Shown here: piece after piece, positions 43,943-56,075 of the stretch
Layout: each line of letters opens with the position of its first letter
Numbering within the stretch: position 1 is the stretch's first letter
Assembly: GCA_030247885.1 (NCBI GenBank)
Contig: JAPDRO010000003.1
Location: 1,364,001 to 1,428,000, forward strand
Reading direction: 5' to 3'
Source of the DNA: Taxawa tesnikishii (nom. ined.)
Taxonomy: Eukaryota; Ascomycota; Dothideomycetes; Dothideales
DNA length: 64,000 bases
Notes under the pieces: model-generated
The model's database searches: none
What the model saw: the letters and a program-made list of their open reading frames with translations, nothing else
What the model was told of the DNA's origin: nothing
Program-made: the position numbers and the translations under genes

Positions 43943-45336
43943 ATGCCGCAACCCGAGCTCCCTCAACCCGCCCACCCAGAACTCGACTCGATGTTGTCCA
44001 GGAAGTTTGGCAAGGAGGTGGCCAACTACTTCTCCGGTATGCGATCACTCTACCAAACCCAGTATCTCATATTGACCCTCATTATCAGGCTCACCTCTCA
44101 ATCGTGTTGGCTTTCTCAGAGGAGACTCTACTTTTCTCTCAGCCGCTGTTCGACACCCGTCAACTTCCTTTCTACTCTGCAAGGATCTGCAGCCGTTGAT
44201 TAAAGAGAAGACAAACCTCGCCTGGGTAAAGCACCAGGATGTGAAGCCCGTCATTGGCGAAGACCCGTATCATCAAACGGAGGATGAGCTGATTTCGCAA
44301 TACAACTCGACTAAATACACCCCTCAAATGATCTTCCTCGGCCTGGATGACCGGGAAGAAGGCCTGACTTACAAGGATCTTTACAAGGGCGCCCCTCGCT
44401 TTGCCGTGGACGTGACGCCAAAGAAGTCCTTGTCGGATGCCTGCAACGAGCTCATTTCCTCTCTGGATTCTCGCGGTCTGACTTTCGCTCAAGGGCGAGC
44501 AATGGATCTTGAGGCTTCGGACGGTACGTACTGCGCTCCGTGGGAGGCCTTCATACTCAGTATACCTGCTGCGTCCCGAGGTCACACTCACTGACATTTC
44601 ACTAGCCGCCATCTACGCCGAAGCACGTCAACTCCTTGACTGGAACGCACGTAACCCCTTCTGCGCACAATGCGGCCAGCCCACACTCTCCGTGAACGGT
44701 GGTTTCAAGCGTACCTGCCCGCCCACCGATCTCGCCAATTTGCCCGCCGGAACAACCTCCACAACCACCGAGACACCCATCACGAACACGACCGAAAGGC
44801 CACCCTGTGCAACGCGCAAGGGCGTTTCCAACCTGTCCTTCCCTCGCACCGACCCAACCGTCATCATGGCAGTCGTCAATTCGGCCGGCAGCCACATCCT
44901 GCTCGGACGCCAGAAGCGCTGGCCGCCGCACTGGTACTCCACGCTCGCCGGATTCTGCGAGCCTGCCGAGAGCGTCGAGGAAGCTGTGCGCCGCGAAGTG
45001 TGGGAAGAAGCCGGCGTCAAGCTGGGAAGAGTCGTCGTTCACTCCACGCAGCCGTGGCCGTACCCCGCGAACCTGATGATCGGAGCAATCGGCCAAGCCG
45101 TGCCGGGGGACGGGGAGAAGATCGATCTTGGAAACGACCCGGAGCTGGAGGACGCGAGATGGTTCAGCTTTGACGAAGCCAGGGAAGCGCTGAGGGTTGG
45201 CACGAGTGGGTTAGGCGAGGATGCGGGACCGGAATACAAAGAGGGTGGATTGAGGCTGCCGCCAAGAACTGCCATTGCGCACCAGCTCATAACGGCTGTT
45301 ACCTCTGGCTTCTTGGGAGCTGAGCCGAAGATGTGA
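43943..45336 (+). CDS. npy1: NADH pyrophosphatase (Nudix), NPY1-like
   Basis: This Nudix hydrolase cleaves NADH (and related dinucleotides) to NMNH and AMP; yeast Npy1 is peroxisomal. Exons are 43943..44036, 44089..44523 and 44606..45336, with exact phases and 419 aa. The N-terminal domain begins after the first splice (GSPLNRVGFLRGDSTFLSAA). The zinc ribbon includes NPFCAQCGQPT and a later Cys pair. The Nudix box is GFCEPAESVEEAVRREVWEE followed by AGV. The NADH-specific motif appears as TQPWPYPANLM, where the family has SQPWPFP. The C-terminus (EPKM) is not a canonical PTS1, so the location is open. The gene is divergent from COG2 and convergent with uL1m. Confidence 0.93.
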
Positions 45337-45526
45337 AATGGGAATGGATCTCGTGAGTGAACAAATAGGGCGTTAGTCAGCTTGGACAAGAGCGGTGTTT
45401 GCGTTGTCTTGATAGAGGCGGGCGAGCCTTCTAGAAAGGGAGCTCGATTCTTTTGGACTTCTGAGACGCTTGGACGAAACACAAAGAGCACAGATCTCTG
45501 AGCCGTTGGGTATATATACAGTATTC

Positions 45527-46633
45527 TTACAGAGTGGACAAGTCTTTTGTCGGGACAGAGTTCGGTCCCTTGAAGTCTCCATTCAGACTCAAGCCGGGCC
45601 CGTTGGTGGAGCTCAGCACCTAATGTCAGCGTTAGCACAAAACTGCTCATCCCACGACGAATACGCTCATCCGCAGAATACGAGCAAAAACTCACCACCT
45701 CGTGAATATCCTTGCTGATGCGATCGCTCAACCCGGCAATGTCCCCCTAACCTTCTCGACAAACGCCCTGATGTTCCTCTGCAGCTCTTCAGGCGTGTAA
45801 CCCAGCTGGCCCACCGCCATTCTCACAACCCCCAGCCTTTCCCTGTACTCGCTGGCGCCCACCATATCCCTCACGCTGGCGCCCACGTCCTTGACCACCG
45901 TTCCCGTCTTGGCGCTCGGCATCAGTCCCCTTGGTCCCAGCACACGTCCCAGACCGGCCTTGTTCAGCTTGGCCAGGGAATCCGTGTGGCAGATGCACCT
46001 GTCGAACTCGATCCTTCCCGCCTTGACTGCCGTGAAGATGCTGTCCTCGCCGACAAGAGTGGCGCCGGCTTTGCGGGCTGCGGCCGCGGCGGCCGAGTCT
46101 TCCGGCGCGACGACGGCGATGCGAAGGTCGGTCTTCACGGGGTGGGGAGACGCAGGCGATTCCGGACCACGGCGCCGTTCTTGGGTGTGCGAAGTTTGAG
46201 GTGGAGTTCGTATTTCGAGCTGCTGGGCGAGCGGCCGACTTCAGCGGCGCGGAGGTAGCTGTGGATATCGTATCAGCTTGACTGTGAGGCAAAAGACTGC
46301 TTTGGAGAGCGTAGTGGGTGGATTGGTGTTCGGTGGAGTGTACGGGCTCGGATCGGGTTGGAGTGGTGGGTTGACATACCGCATGGCATCGACGAGCGAG
46401 AATTGAATCGCATCTTTCAGGTCATACTGTATGAAGGTTGTCCTGCTCTTCTTCTTGCGCGTTGATGTCGGCTGGTCTTTCCGCTTGTACTTTGCTGCGT
46501 TGGCGCTCTGGACCGCGGTACGGTGCTGCTGGAAGGGGAGGAGGAATGGCGGTGGTAGTTGAGCGACGGGCCGCAATGAAGGCGTTAAAGCGGACCTGGA
46601 AATGTGTGAGAGGCACGACTTTGCTGAAGCCAT
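45527..46633 (-). CDS. mrpl1: Mitochondrial ribosomal protein uL1m
   Basis: This is the large-subunit L1-stalk protein of the mitochondrial ribosome, 303 aa. Exons are 46380..46633, 45696..46258 and 45527..45619. The N-terminus is a basic presequence (SHISRSALTPSLRPVAQ) followed by KYKRKDQPTSTRKKKSRTTF. The L1 fold is marked by YDLKDAIQFSLVDAMRYL across the first splice, KTDLRIAVVAPEDS, NKAGLGRVLGPRGLMPSAKTG and YTPEELQRNIRAFVEKVRG, with the end LSSTNGPGLSLNGDFKGP. Two −1 breaks exist, at the runs 46144-46147 and 45732-45734. One base at each restores LRLPHPVKTDLR and TLPGLSDRISKDIHEV and makes every phase fit. Confidence 0.9.
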
Positions 46634-47326
46634 GGCGATGGATGTGCGCTGCACTGCACTGCACTGCTGGAGATGGGAGATGGGTGATAGATCAATCTCG
46701 GGATGCACCTCACACTTCAGTAACAACGGCAAACTCCGCCGGATTTCTTCGCCAAGAGAAATCGAGCAGGGATTTGTTTCTGTACACACGCGCGTGCCTG
46801 ACGGTGACGGTGACGGTAACGGCATTCCCTGTCTTGTCTTGTCTTGTCTTGTACAACGAGATGATTCATATCCATGAGATATCTACATCGGAATGATCCC
46901 TTAGGCCTTGACCAACCACGTTTCAACGTGGTTCGTAGGCTCTTCTCGGGGCACGCCATGCTCGGCAGTACATGGCCCGTAGAGCAATCAATCAGTGTGT
47001 CTTTGGTCTGTACTCTACTCTGTACAGCGTTGCATCCATGCAAGCCAGTATATACAGTACATCCATAACTTCCTGTTTCCTTTCCATCGGCCTCTCACGG
47101 ACGATTACCGCGGTTACTCTCGCGCCCTGGCCCCGATCCATCATTATGTCATCATTCGATGCTGATGCGGGCGGTAGATCATCACCAGTTCCTGGGTAAT
47201 CTTTATTCATAAACCTCTCTTCTCCTGTTCAAGACAGCCAGCCAGCCAGCCAGCCCTCTTTCGATCTTGCATCAACCAAGCCGACTTCTTGCTAAATCAC
47301 CCATTTCAACACCAAACATACCCGCA
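46634..47326. promoter_or_regulatory. Divergent upstream region, uL1m / small mitochondrial protein
   Basis: About 690 bp without a gene. It has GACGGT repeats (about 46800-46821), a CTTGT pentamer repeat (46829-46852) and CAGC repeats (47235-47254) near the downstream gene. Confidence 0.45.
46829..46852. repeat. (CTTGT)n microsatellite
   Basis: Four to five CTTGT units in tandem, directly after a GACGGT repeat. Confidence 0.9.
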
Positions 47327-47662
47327 ATGTCTCTCACCCGCACCTTCCTCTCCGCACGCACCCTCCGTACTCCTGTTTCCATCCGCACCTTCACTACTAC
47401 CCCTCTCCGCCGCTCCGACCCTCCACCAAGCGAGAACTCTCCCTCGGGCAAAGCTGCCGGCCGCACCACCCATCAATCGGAGGACAAGCAGTCTTCCGCT
47501 TCCCAAGCCGAGCACCTCTCTGGAGATGACCACCCAGCAAAGCAACCAGACAACCAGCAGGAGAGCGAGAGCAGCACAGGATTCCACGAGGTAAAGGGAG
47601 GTGTCAAGGGTGGAAAGGAGGGATTGGGTGCTAGGGATGACAAGCCGGGGAAGCCAAACTAA
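47327..47662 (+). CDS. Small mitochondrial-targeted hypothetical protein
   Basis: An intronless 111-aa frame starts with a typical mitochondrial presequence: Arg/Ser/Thr-rich, no acidic residues (MSLTRTFLSARTLRTPVSIR). The rest is hydrophilic and probably disordered: SDPPPSENSPSGKAAGR, an Asp/Gln/Ser-rich middle and a Gly/Lys-rich end (EVKGGVKGGKEGLGARD). I have a loose impression of similar short proteins in other Pezizomycotina but cannot name a function. A pyrimidine-rich leader and CAGC repeat precede it. Confidence 0.7.
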   Translation: MSLTRTFLSARTLRTPVSIRTFTTTPLRRSDPPPSENSPSGKAAGRTTHQSEDKQSSASQAEHLSGDDHPAKQPDNQQESESSTGFHEVKGGVKGGKEGLGARDDKPGKPN

Positions 47663-48538
47663 GCTAGCACGGGAAGAGCAGAGGCATGAAGGAAAGATAC
47701 GGAGGGCTTGTGCTTGGACGAATAAAAGGATGGAAAAATTGGTGGAGTCCTTCAACTAAGCGATACGAACGGCTGTGTACCATATGCCACGAGATGAAAC
47801 GACACAAGTTATATATCAGGACGCTCCATGGGCGGGGTGCTGTCAAGTGCTCACCTTGCCGTGAGCTAGAGTTCTCTTCCAGTCATGATTTGGCGTAAGA
47901 GATATTCCCAAGCACAAATACTTGGCAGCAGCTTAAGATGCTGCTGTAACAGATTACCCTTTAACTCGAAGCATCCACAGTACATATCTGCTGCGCGTGA
48001 TAGCGCGTCCGAAAACGCGTGGGTCCAGGCAACAGCAGCCTTCTGCCTAACTTCGCGAACAATTTCCGAGCTTTTTAAATAGACCGCCTCTTGCCTACCT
48101 TTCGGCGTGTTTCTAACCACTCGACAATATCACGACACACTGACCTCGATCACGGCAGCGTATTGAAAGCTGCCAAACGCGGGCGATGTGTACAACAAAT
48201 CTGAACTCCGACTGCTCGTCCGCAGATCAGGACGGGACGTTTTATCGTACTCTGGGTAGACTGACAAGGGTAGACGCAAGTGCAATGACCCTTTTCCTAT
48301 ACAAGACATTACATAAAAAGGCGGTAAGTATCGGCCACTCGTCGGCACAGCCCATGGGCTTTGAATATGAGACGAAAGAAGAATACGACGGTCAAGAAGA
48401 GGATCATCAAACCCTCCGTGAAGCATCCCGTAAGGTTGGTCGAACGACAACCAAAACGTCAAACGGCAACGGCCGTGCGTAGTCGAAGAGAAGTGCGATT
48501 TCACCGACATCCAGCGTGGTGGCTATTCGTGAACTCCC
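47663..48538. other. Intergenic
   Basis: The 3' flanks of two convergent genes meet here. No coding frame is supported. Confidence 0.45.
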
Positions 48539-50692
48539 TCACACCTCCTCGGTGAACCTGCTCCCACGACTTTCACCGAAACTGGAGAAGGTCGCCGGGG
48601 TATCTCTCCCGCCGCCCGTTCCCGCGAAGCTCGACGCGAGCGGTGTGCTCGGCGTCGCCGTCCTACTCCTTGCGCCTTCTGCGTGCAGCATCGAGCGCGG
48701 GCTTAGCGGCGGAGGCGTCGGGCTACCACCAAAGCCGTAGGGGCCGCCAGGATGCACTGTGGGTGTACGTTGTGGGCCAGGATGAATCTCCATCGGTGTT
48801 TCAGCTGCTGCATCTTCGCTGTTCGCCGAGCCTCCCGTTCCACCCATTCCACCATACCAGCCAGTAGAATCACGGTAGAAGGACGTGTTGCTGTAGCTGC
48901 GGTCGTGATCGGGAGACATCGTAGGGGCGGCGCCGGCTCCTGCTCCAGTGCTCATCATACCAGGAGAGAAGGCCGAGGGAAGTTTCCTGCCACTGATTCT
49001 TTGAAAGCCCCGCTCACCCGTTGCAGGGGAGCTTCGGTGGGCGCAGTATGTCGAAGCTTGAAAGGCAAGATTGAACCCGCAGCAATCGCCAGAGGTCGGA
49101 GACCTGCACGCTCTGCCATACCAGGGCCGCGCGACACAGGACCAGATGAGTGGCCGGCGGGATCGGCTTCCATCTCGGTGATCTGATGCATTCTGCTTGC
49201 GCGACGGCGGTACCAGCGTAGGAAGAGCATTGCTGTCAAAAGGAGAATTGCAAGACCGGCAACTCCGCCAACAATACCGCCAGCCAGGACGGGGGTTGGA
49301 GGTGTACCGTCATCATCATCGTTGTTGTTGTTGTTATTGCCGCCTGCTGCGCTGCTCGTTGCAGAAGAGCCGGATCCTGTCGGTGTGCCCGAACCGACAC
49401 TAACACCCCCTGCGCCGGTTGTGGTTGTAACGTCTAAGCCGGAAGTAGTAGGGAAGGCGCTGGCGCCAGATGTGCTTGCAGCAACATCACTGGTGGCGGC
49501 AGATCCGGAATCGGAGGAATCAGTCGGAGCGGCAGTCGAGAAGTCGCTGGCTGGTATGGTAGATACACTGCCATCAGGCAAGGTGGTAATTTCAGCAGAT
49601 GTTGATTGTGTGCGTGTAGAGACGACCCCGTTGGACAACGTCGTGAGGATTGTTTCGTAGAGATACGTGTCGATTCGTGACGCCGAGACACCGGCGGTAG
49701 AAGTCCTAGTGCTGAGGGGACCCAGGTCGATCGTCGAAAAGCTTGTGTATGTAGTGTGTGAGTTGGAGATTACAATGGCTGATGACAGGGTCAGTCGAGC
49801 GGCTACATTGTTAGCTGTCTTGGCACTCACCAGATGTCGTGAAATTTCTCTCGGCAGAAAGAACCGAAGATGATACGCTTGGCAAGATTGATCCGGTAGA
49901 TGAGTATGCGGGCCCAGTCAGTGTCGCAGAGGCAACAGAGGATGAACCTGACGAAGTCATGGTGCGGTTAGACGCCAATGAAGAGAGCATGGAGCTCGTG
50001 GTCGTCGACCCTCCAATTGGGTTCAAGCCGATCATGCCCTCTGGCAGAACAGAGGAAGATGAAGACGTAGACACAGCGGTAGAAGAGCGAGTTGTGCTTG
50101 GCTCGGTCGAAGCATCTGTGGTAGCCGCAGCAGTGCTGGATGATTGAGGTGTGTCCGCCGAGGTGTTGTCCGATGATATGAGTGTGGTTGTGGAAGTAAA
50201 TGGAAATGATGGGACTGTTGGTACTGTGGGGACCACGTCTGTGGCAGTTGGTACGTCCGGAACGGTCAAGGAAGTGGGAAAGGCTGGCTCTGAGGGCACC
50301 ACGGGAAGAGTAGTTGCATCGACCGTGCTTCCTGATGGGTCGACAGTAGCTACCACTGATACCACAACGGTTTCGCCGGACGAGACGGATACAGCTGTGC
50401 CCGCACTGGTTTGCCGGCGATGTAGCCGATGGTGCGCATCTTCGATGGCTCTGCGGCCGGCCCTGTACGGAGTCTGCTCTCTTTTGATCTCGATGTGCAC
50501 CTCTTCGACCCGTGAGGGCTTGTTTCCGGAAGAAAACCAATGGGGACATTCCTCGACACCGTGGGAGTAGGGAGCGAATGACCGGTCAGCGGTGGTGATA
50601 GTAGTGGTGCTGCTCCGGCTGCAGTCGACTTGCGAGCTGCAGCAACGTAGGGAAGACTTTGACAGCCTGCGACGCTTTGAAGGTTGCTCCAT
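48539..50692 (-). CDS. Ser/Thr-rich single-pass membrane protein (Mid2/WSC-like layout)
   Basis: A predicted 700-aa protein is encoded by exons 49831..50692 and 48539..49778, joined by a GTGAGT...CAG intron of 52 nt. The order is: basic N-terminus; a stretch with EVHIEIKREQTPYRAG and HHRLHRRQ; a very long Ser/Thr region; an Asn6-Asp4 tract; one membrane span (GGIVGGVAGLAILLLTAMLF); a stop-transfer RWYRRR; and a cytosolic Pro/Gly/Ser tail. This layout resembles fungal wall-stress sensors such as Mid2 and WSC, but there is no WSC cysteine domain and no clear signal peptide. One −1 break near 48983-48987 is repaired by one base, giving GKLPSAFSPGMM and one continuous frame. The function is inferred only from layout. 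Confidence 0.65.
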
Positions 50693-52773
50693 GGTAGTAG
50701 ATGGCCTAGAAATGTACTGGAAGTTGGTGTATTCCGGGTGCGGTCAGGTCCTTTGATCTGCAAAACCGTCAAGTGGATCTTTGGGGTATGATCAGCGCTG
50801 TAGCAGTTCCAGATGCGTTGTTGCGAGGGAGAAGCGTCGTTCCAGGTGCGATGCGAAACAGCAAAAAGTAATGTGCGATATGCAGAATCCGGCGCAATGG
50901 ATCAAACGAGCGGACGTCTTCACGGAAGATGCAGTGGTAAAGAGTGGACGCCGGTCGTCGAACCAGCAGGAGACAAGCCTATCCTTCCAGTGTAAGTCGA
51001 AAGAAGATCGGATACGATTTCTCTGGACAAGGCCACGAAAACGTACGGCGTGGGCTGAATGTCAAAGGGGCATATGTCGCTCGGCGGAGGCAAAGCTGCT
51101 GCGGCAAACTGTGTTGTAGAATTCCCGGTCTTGGCTCGGTGCTGTCTGTGGTTTTGTCGTTCCGGTGCGATATCTGGCGGTCAGCAGTCCTCGTCCACTC
51201 CTCCTCGGTGCACGCTTGACGGCGGCGACGTTGTGTTGGGCGTGTGTTGACACGGAGGGAGAGGACGTCCAGGTCGAGGTCAGGGTCGAGTTCGAGGGCG
51301 AGGGAGACCGGGAAAGACGTTGGATTCGGTCAGGTAGCACGGGAGAGGAGCGTTTGACTAGACTCAGGTACCTCATCAAGCCACGCGAACACTAAGACGT
51401 TTTAGCGCTGCAACGCATGGATGCTTTGTGAATTTATATTGGGGACAAATCTCCGGCGCAACCCCTGCTAGGCCACTGGATTACTGGACTACTGGCCTAC
51501 TGGACTGCTGGCCTGCTCTTGGCACCCTTGATAAGCCTTGCAGCTGCCACAACCTGAGTAAAGCAAGTGCTGGGCCAAGGCGACTACGACCGCGACCGCG
51601 CAGGTTTTGACGCAGGGAAGCAAAAGCAGCTCTTACACGCACTGCCGAAATAGCAACCATGTATCGTTATCCGTCACGACCCTGAAGCGAAGCTGAAGCC
51701 GTTGCAACGCCTCTGCCTGAGCAACGCGCGAGAAGCTTCAACAGCAGTACGGTGTATGAATGATGCGTGATGCATGATGCATGATGCATGATGTATGATC
51801 TGGAGTGGAGTGGTGAATTGCCTGAGCCGTGCGAGAGCCTTGATGCTTCGTGTCGCCTTGCCAATCCAGGTCCACGGCAGCATGCAGGTACGGGAGAGAC
51901 CGCCTGCAGCTTTACATGGTTTGCATGGGCTTGCATGGGCTTTGCAAGGACCTGGACCCCGGCGTACGAGCTTATCCAATCACTGCGCTGCAGCCAAGTG
52001 GAGTCAGGCTTACTTCTGCATCTATCCATCACACATCCACAGCTCTGCTTTTTCTGTCTCGACTGCCCTACGCCGTCCACTTCCACGTCCGACCAAGGAT
52101 CGTGTCTCATTGGTCCCACGTTACATAGTGCCCTCGCTCGTCTAAACATGCACCTTCCGCCAGACCTCCTCCCCGGTCATACCATCTATCCTCATCCCCT
52201 CGTCGTTTCACGCCGTCTTGTACAGAGCAAAATGAGCCTCCACAAGCGCTTGTTCACAGCAATCGCCGAATGGCGCCGATAGTCACCCAAAGTCTCAATA
52301 TGTGATGGCGAGACCAGTACTGCAATATGTATTCAATCTCGGCTCTGCAGATCAAACACCAATGCCACGCGACAACCACGCCAGAGATACTCTTGGCCGT
52401 TCGGCAAGTCCAATCCCTCCATAATCAAACAGTCGAACAACTGAACACGCCGACAGCTGCTGGCCGCCGCGACGTGTTTGGTGTTTCTGTCTCGCCGTTC
52501 GTCATTGCAGTCGATCGTGTACATTGCGGCTCTGCTGAGCCTCAAAACGATGATGCATCTTCTACTCGGCATGTCCCACCTCCGCGTTTGTTTCGGGAGC
52601 AGCCGCGCGTTACGCTTCTTTGGGGAGTCCATCACTCTGACCGTCCCCGCCGAACACCGTATATGCCGTACCTGTATAGGGTATATATGTAGATCTGGTA
52701 TAGATCAACACACCCCAGCTTGTCGACGTCCATCGTCCCTGGGTTACTCTGGCATGCACATGCAAACAACATC
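50693..52773. other. Long intergenic region with simple repeats
   Basis: No gene is supported. It contains ACTGG(A/C)(C/T)T-type repeats (about 51469-51517) and a GATGCAT repeat (51759-51799). The end is the promoter of the hydrolase gene. Confidence 0.45.
51759..51799. repeat. (GATGCAT)n degenerate repeat
   Basis: About five GATGCAT/GATGCGT/GATGTAT units in tandem. Confidence 0.85.
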
Positions 52774-55317
52774 ATGTCTGAGAAAAGCGACCATCTCAAC
52801 GTAGCAAAGCCTCCACCTCTGCCGCCACGGACTCCCAGTAATCAACAGCTCCCCCACCTCATGCCCCTCCTTCCTATGACGAAGCAATCGCCGGGTCAAG
52901 CAGTCCCGAACTCCCACCATGGTCAGCCCAGGACCCGCGTTCGTCGTCGCAGCAGTCGCTCTTACCGACAAACTCCAATGAGCAGAAAGAGAGAAGAAGG
53001 CTGTTGTTGATATACATACATGGATTCATGGGCAACGAGACAAGCTTCCAGAGCTTCCCTGCCCATGTTCACAACCTTGTCACGGCATTGGTCGTGGAGA
53101 CACACGTTGTTCATACTAAGATATACCCTAGATACAGGTCGAAGAGGAACATAAGCTTTGCAAGAGATGATTTCAGTAAATGGTTGGTTTAACAAGTTCC
53201 ACGTGTGCATACGCATTTCTGATGACTGCGTGCAGGCTCGTGCCCAACGAAGATCCAACCACGGACGTTGTTCTTCTTGGGCACAGCATGGGCGGTCTTG
53301 TGTCCGCAGAAGTCGTCCTGGTTTCTCTTCAAGCTGAAGTAGGTCTGAGGCACCGCATTCTTGGCACCATCAACTTTGACGTACCATTCCTCGGTATGCA
53401 TCCTGGGGTCATTAAGAGTGGCCTGGCAAGCATATTCAATCCTGCCCCAGACACTCCAACCCAACCTGAAGCTCAAACACTATCCCCAATCACAAGTCTG
53501 GGACTGGCCAGCCCTGAAGCATCGGAAGGCCCATTCTCACCTCCAGCCCGTGCTGACACATTTTTCAATCCCGACCAACCAGATCCGAACTTCAATCCGG
53601 CCTTCCAAAACGACGTCGTCCTCCCTGTCAGGAAAGGATGGAGAAACGTATGGCATTTTGTGAATAAGCACTCCGACAACCTCACTGCAGCAACCAAGCA
53701 GTTGATTTCCTCACACATGGAGTTTGGAGGCGCCATGGCAGACTACAGTGGTCTCAAGATGCGGTATGCCCGCATCAGAGCGCTGGAAGAACAGAATGAG
53801 GACATCAGGCGATCCGTGGTCAGTGGCAATTCCGCTCCCCCAAGAGTGCGCTTCGTCAACTACTACACCGCGAGCACGGGAAGACCCAAGAAGCCCAAAT
53901 CACCGCAGGAATCTCCATCGTCCGGGTTATCAGTAGGAAAGGGCAGCCTCGTCATGAACGATACTACGGCGCAGAACGATGCCCAAGAAGAGCCTGCACC
54001 CCGTCTCAGTACCAGTACGTCTCAATCGAGGAGCCCTCGCCTGTCTTTGGAAGAGCACACCAACGAAGGCCTGATTGTGAAGTATATTGGACAGCCAGAT
54101 GAGGCATCTTCATCTCCCGAACCGTCGCCTCGAGGATCCATGGAGCATCTCGACCCACGCCCAGTTTCCTCGCGCGGCAGCGTCTCCTCGCAGGAAGCTT
54201 GGACCGACGCCATGGAAGAGCTGCAGCTGGCTACGACTACAGAAGACCAAGCCCTTTCTCCCACCCTATCCGGAGCTCTCTCACCCTCGAACACCTCCAT
54301 CCTCAGTCCATCTTCGGCGTCGACCCCTCTGCCGTCTCAATCTCAGGCTTCGCTAGCCTTGACTCCGGCAACATCATCATCATCATCTTCTCTCCTGCCG
54401 ATCCCAGACCTCCCACCACCGCCACAGAAACCCGATTTCTCGACCTTCGCGGATAAAGATACGCGCAAATTAGCGGAGAAGGAGTATCTTCGGCTCTCTC
54501 GTTCGCATGAGAAGGCTGTCAAGGATCGCCAGAAGGCGCTCAAGGAGCGTGCGAAGTTGGAGGAGAAGTTGCTGAAGAAGCGAATGAAAGACGACGAAAA
54601 AGCAGCCAAGGAAAGGGAGAAGGAGAGGAAGAAGAAGGGAGAGGAGAGGGAGGATGAGTATGAGCGGAGGTTAGGGCTAGAGAGGAGGGAGACGGAGAGA
54701 GAATGGAAGGAGTTTCAGGCTGGTGGGGAGCATGAGGATGGGGAAGAGAAGGAGGAGATTCCGAGGGATGAGAACGGTGTGCCGAGGCCGGACTGGGTCG
54801 GTAAGAGGAAAGAAGAGACTCGGGGAGGAAACGAACGAGAGCAAAGAAGTCAGATTATTCCAAGGGACGGGAACGGAGTTCCGAGACCGGATTGGGTGGG
54901 CAAGGATATCCCCCTGATCCACCAAAGGAGAATTTGTCGACTTTACGAGCGGTCGAGGAGAAGTATGGCGAGGCTGTCGCACAACTCAACCTGTCGAACG
55001 ACAAGGCCGTGCCCAAGGGCAAACAGAAGAAGACGGAAGAGCCAGAGAAGTCTACAGGTCCGCCCAAAGATCGCATGTTCTGCACCCTGCCGCCCAAGGA
55101 CTCGGTTGGTAACAGGGATCCGTGCTGGGTGCGGATTTTCATGAAAGATGTGGATGAGGTGGGCGCTCATTGCGGGCTCTTCTTCACTACAGATGGCGAT
55201 AGGTATGAGAGGTTGGTCGGAGATGTCGCGGAGAGGATTGAGGAGTGGGTTGGAGAGGCGGAGAGCGAGAGGATCGCGAGAAGTCTTGGGGGAGTAGATT
55301 GGGTTACGATGGGATGA
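52774..55317 (+). CDS. DUF676-type alpha/beta hydrolase with long charged C-terminus
   Basis: This is a predicted serine hydrolase (lipase-like, DUF676/PGAP1-like) of 830 aa. Exons are 52774..53182 and 53236..55317. A Pro-rich N-terminus (PPPLPPRTPS ... HAPPSYDEAIAG) leads to IYIHGFMGNETSFQSF, the oxyanion-hole region. The nucleophile elbow is LLGHSMGGLV (GxSxG), created just after the splice that restores KWLVPNEDP. TINFDVPFLGMHPG follows. The second half is Ser/Pro-rich, then a highly charged Lys/Glu coiled coil (about residues 555-660). Two copies of a motif IPRDxNGVPRPDWVG come next, and a compact C-terminal region last (WVRIFMKDVDEVGAHCGLFF). Two −1 breaks (C-run 52851-52855, G-run 54898-54900) close with one base each. 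The substrate is unknown. Confidence 0.85.
54755..54903 (+). repeat. Duplicated IPRDxNGVPRPDWVG motif
   Basis: Two copies of a 15-residue motif lie about 30 codons apart in the hydrolase C-terminal region. The DNA also repeats in part (CCGAGGCCGGACTGGGT and CCGAGACCGGATTGGGT). Confidence 0.8.
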
Positions 55318-56075
55318 GGACGCTTCAGAGTAGGCTCGGGCATGGTCGGGTGAAGTTTGCTGATTGAGTTGAGATACCCATCTTGTTGATGTTATGAGGT
55401 TGCGAAAGGATTTGAAGGCAAGGGCTTCTAAAATGATAGCAGGATGCGTTTTTAGACCGCCTTACGTTGTAAGAACTCATCATATGACGTTTCGTTTTCT
55501 GTTGGCTGGGTTGCTGCGTGTAAGGCCTTCCTTGTTCACCACCTGATGATCCTGCGCGCGCAATCTGCAGAGCACCGGAGTGTGGTTGCGGCGAGAAGGG
55601 CGCAGTCTGTGGGAAGTCAGCATCTTCCAGTTGCGTTGATATCACGCTTGAGTATGAGGTGGACCACAATGACAAGCCATGTGATTCTGGTATGAGCGGA
55701 TCCTTACTCTCGATCTCCTCTTTGACGCTTTCGTGATCGTGGTAAGTGCAGACATCGTGACTGCCGGAGCGGGATTAACTCCCTTGAACGAAGTCAATAT
55801 GAATTTTGTGAATGAAGAGTAACAAGTTCGGTTTGTCCCACCAGACTCGCAGTTCAAAATCTCAATCGCATGAGAGAGGCGGCGTTTGGGAGCTTGCGCT
55901 TCTATGGGAGAGGCTAATGTAACAAGTCCACTCTGTTGCAACAGTCATGTCACAGTCTTTTCGAAGAGCCGATGAGGCAACAGGTATCATGGGAATTCCA
56001 CTCACACATAGCGAACACCTCCAGCGCCTCGCTAAGCAAAAAGACGTTCAAAGCAGAGTCACCACCAACTCAACC
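55318..56075. other. Intergenic, convergent 3' ends
   Basis: The 3' flanks of the hydrolase gene and of Ku80 meet here. No gene is supported. Confidence 0.45.

Noticed and set aside
11992-46633. Programmed frameshifting as an explanation for the many −1 breaks
   Set aside because: The breaks affect unrelated housekeeping genes, lie at different kinds of runs and lack a common slippery heptamer or downstream structure.
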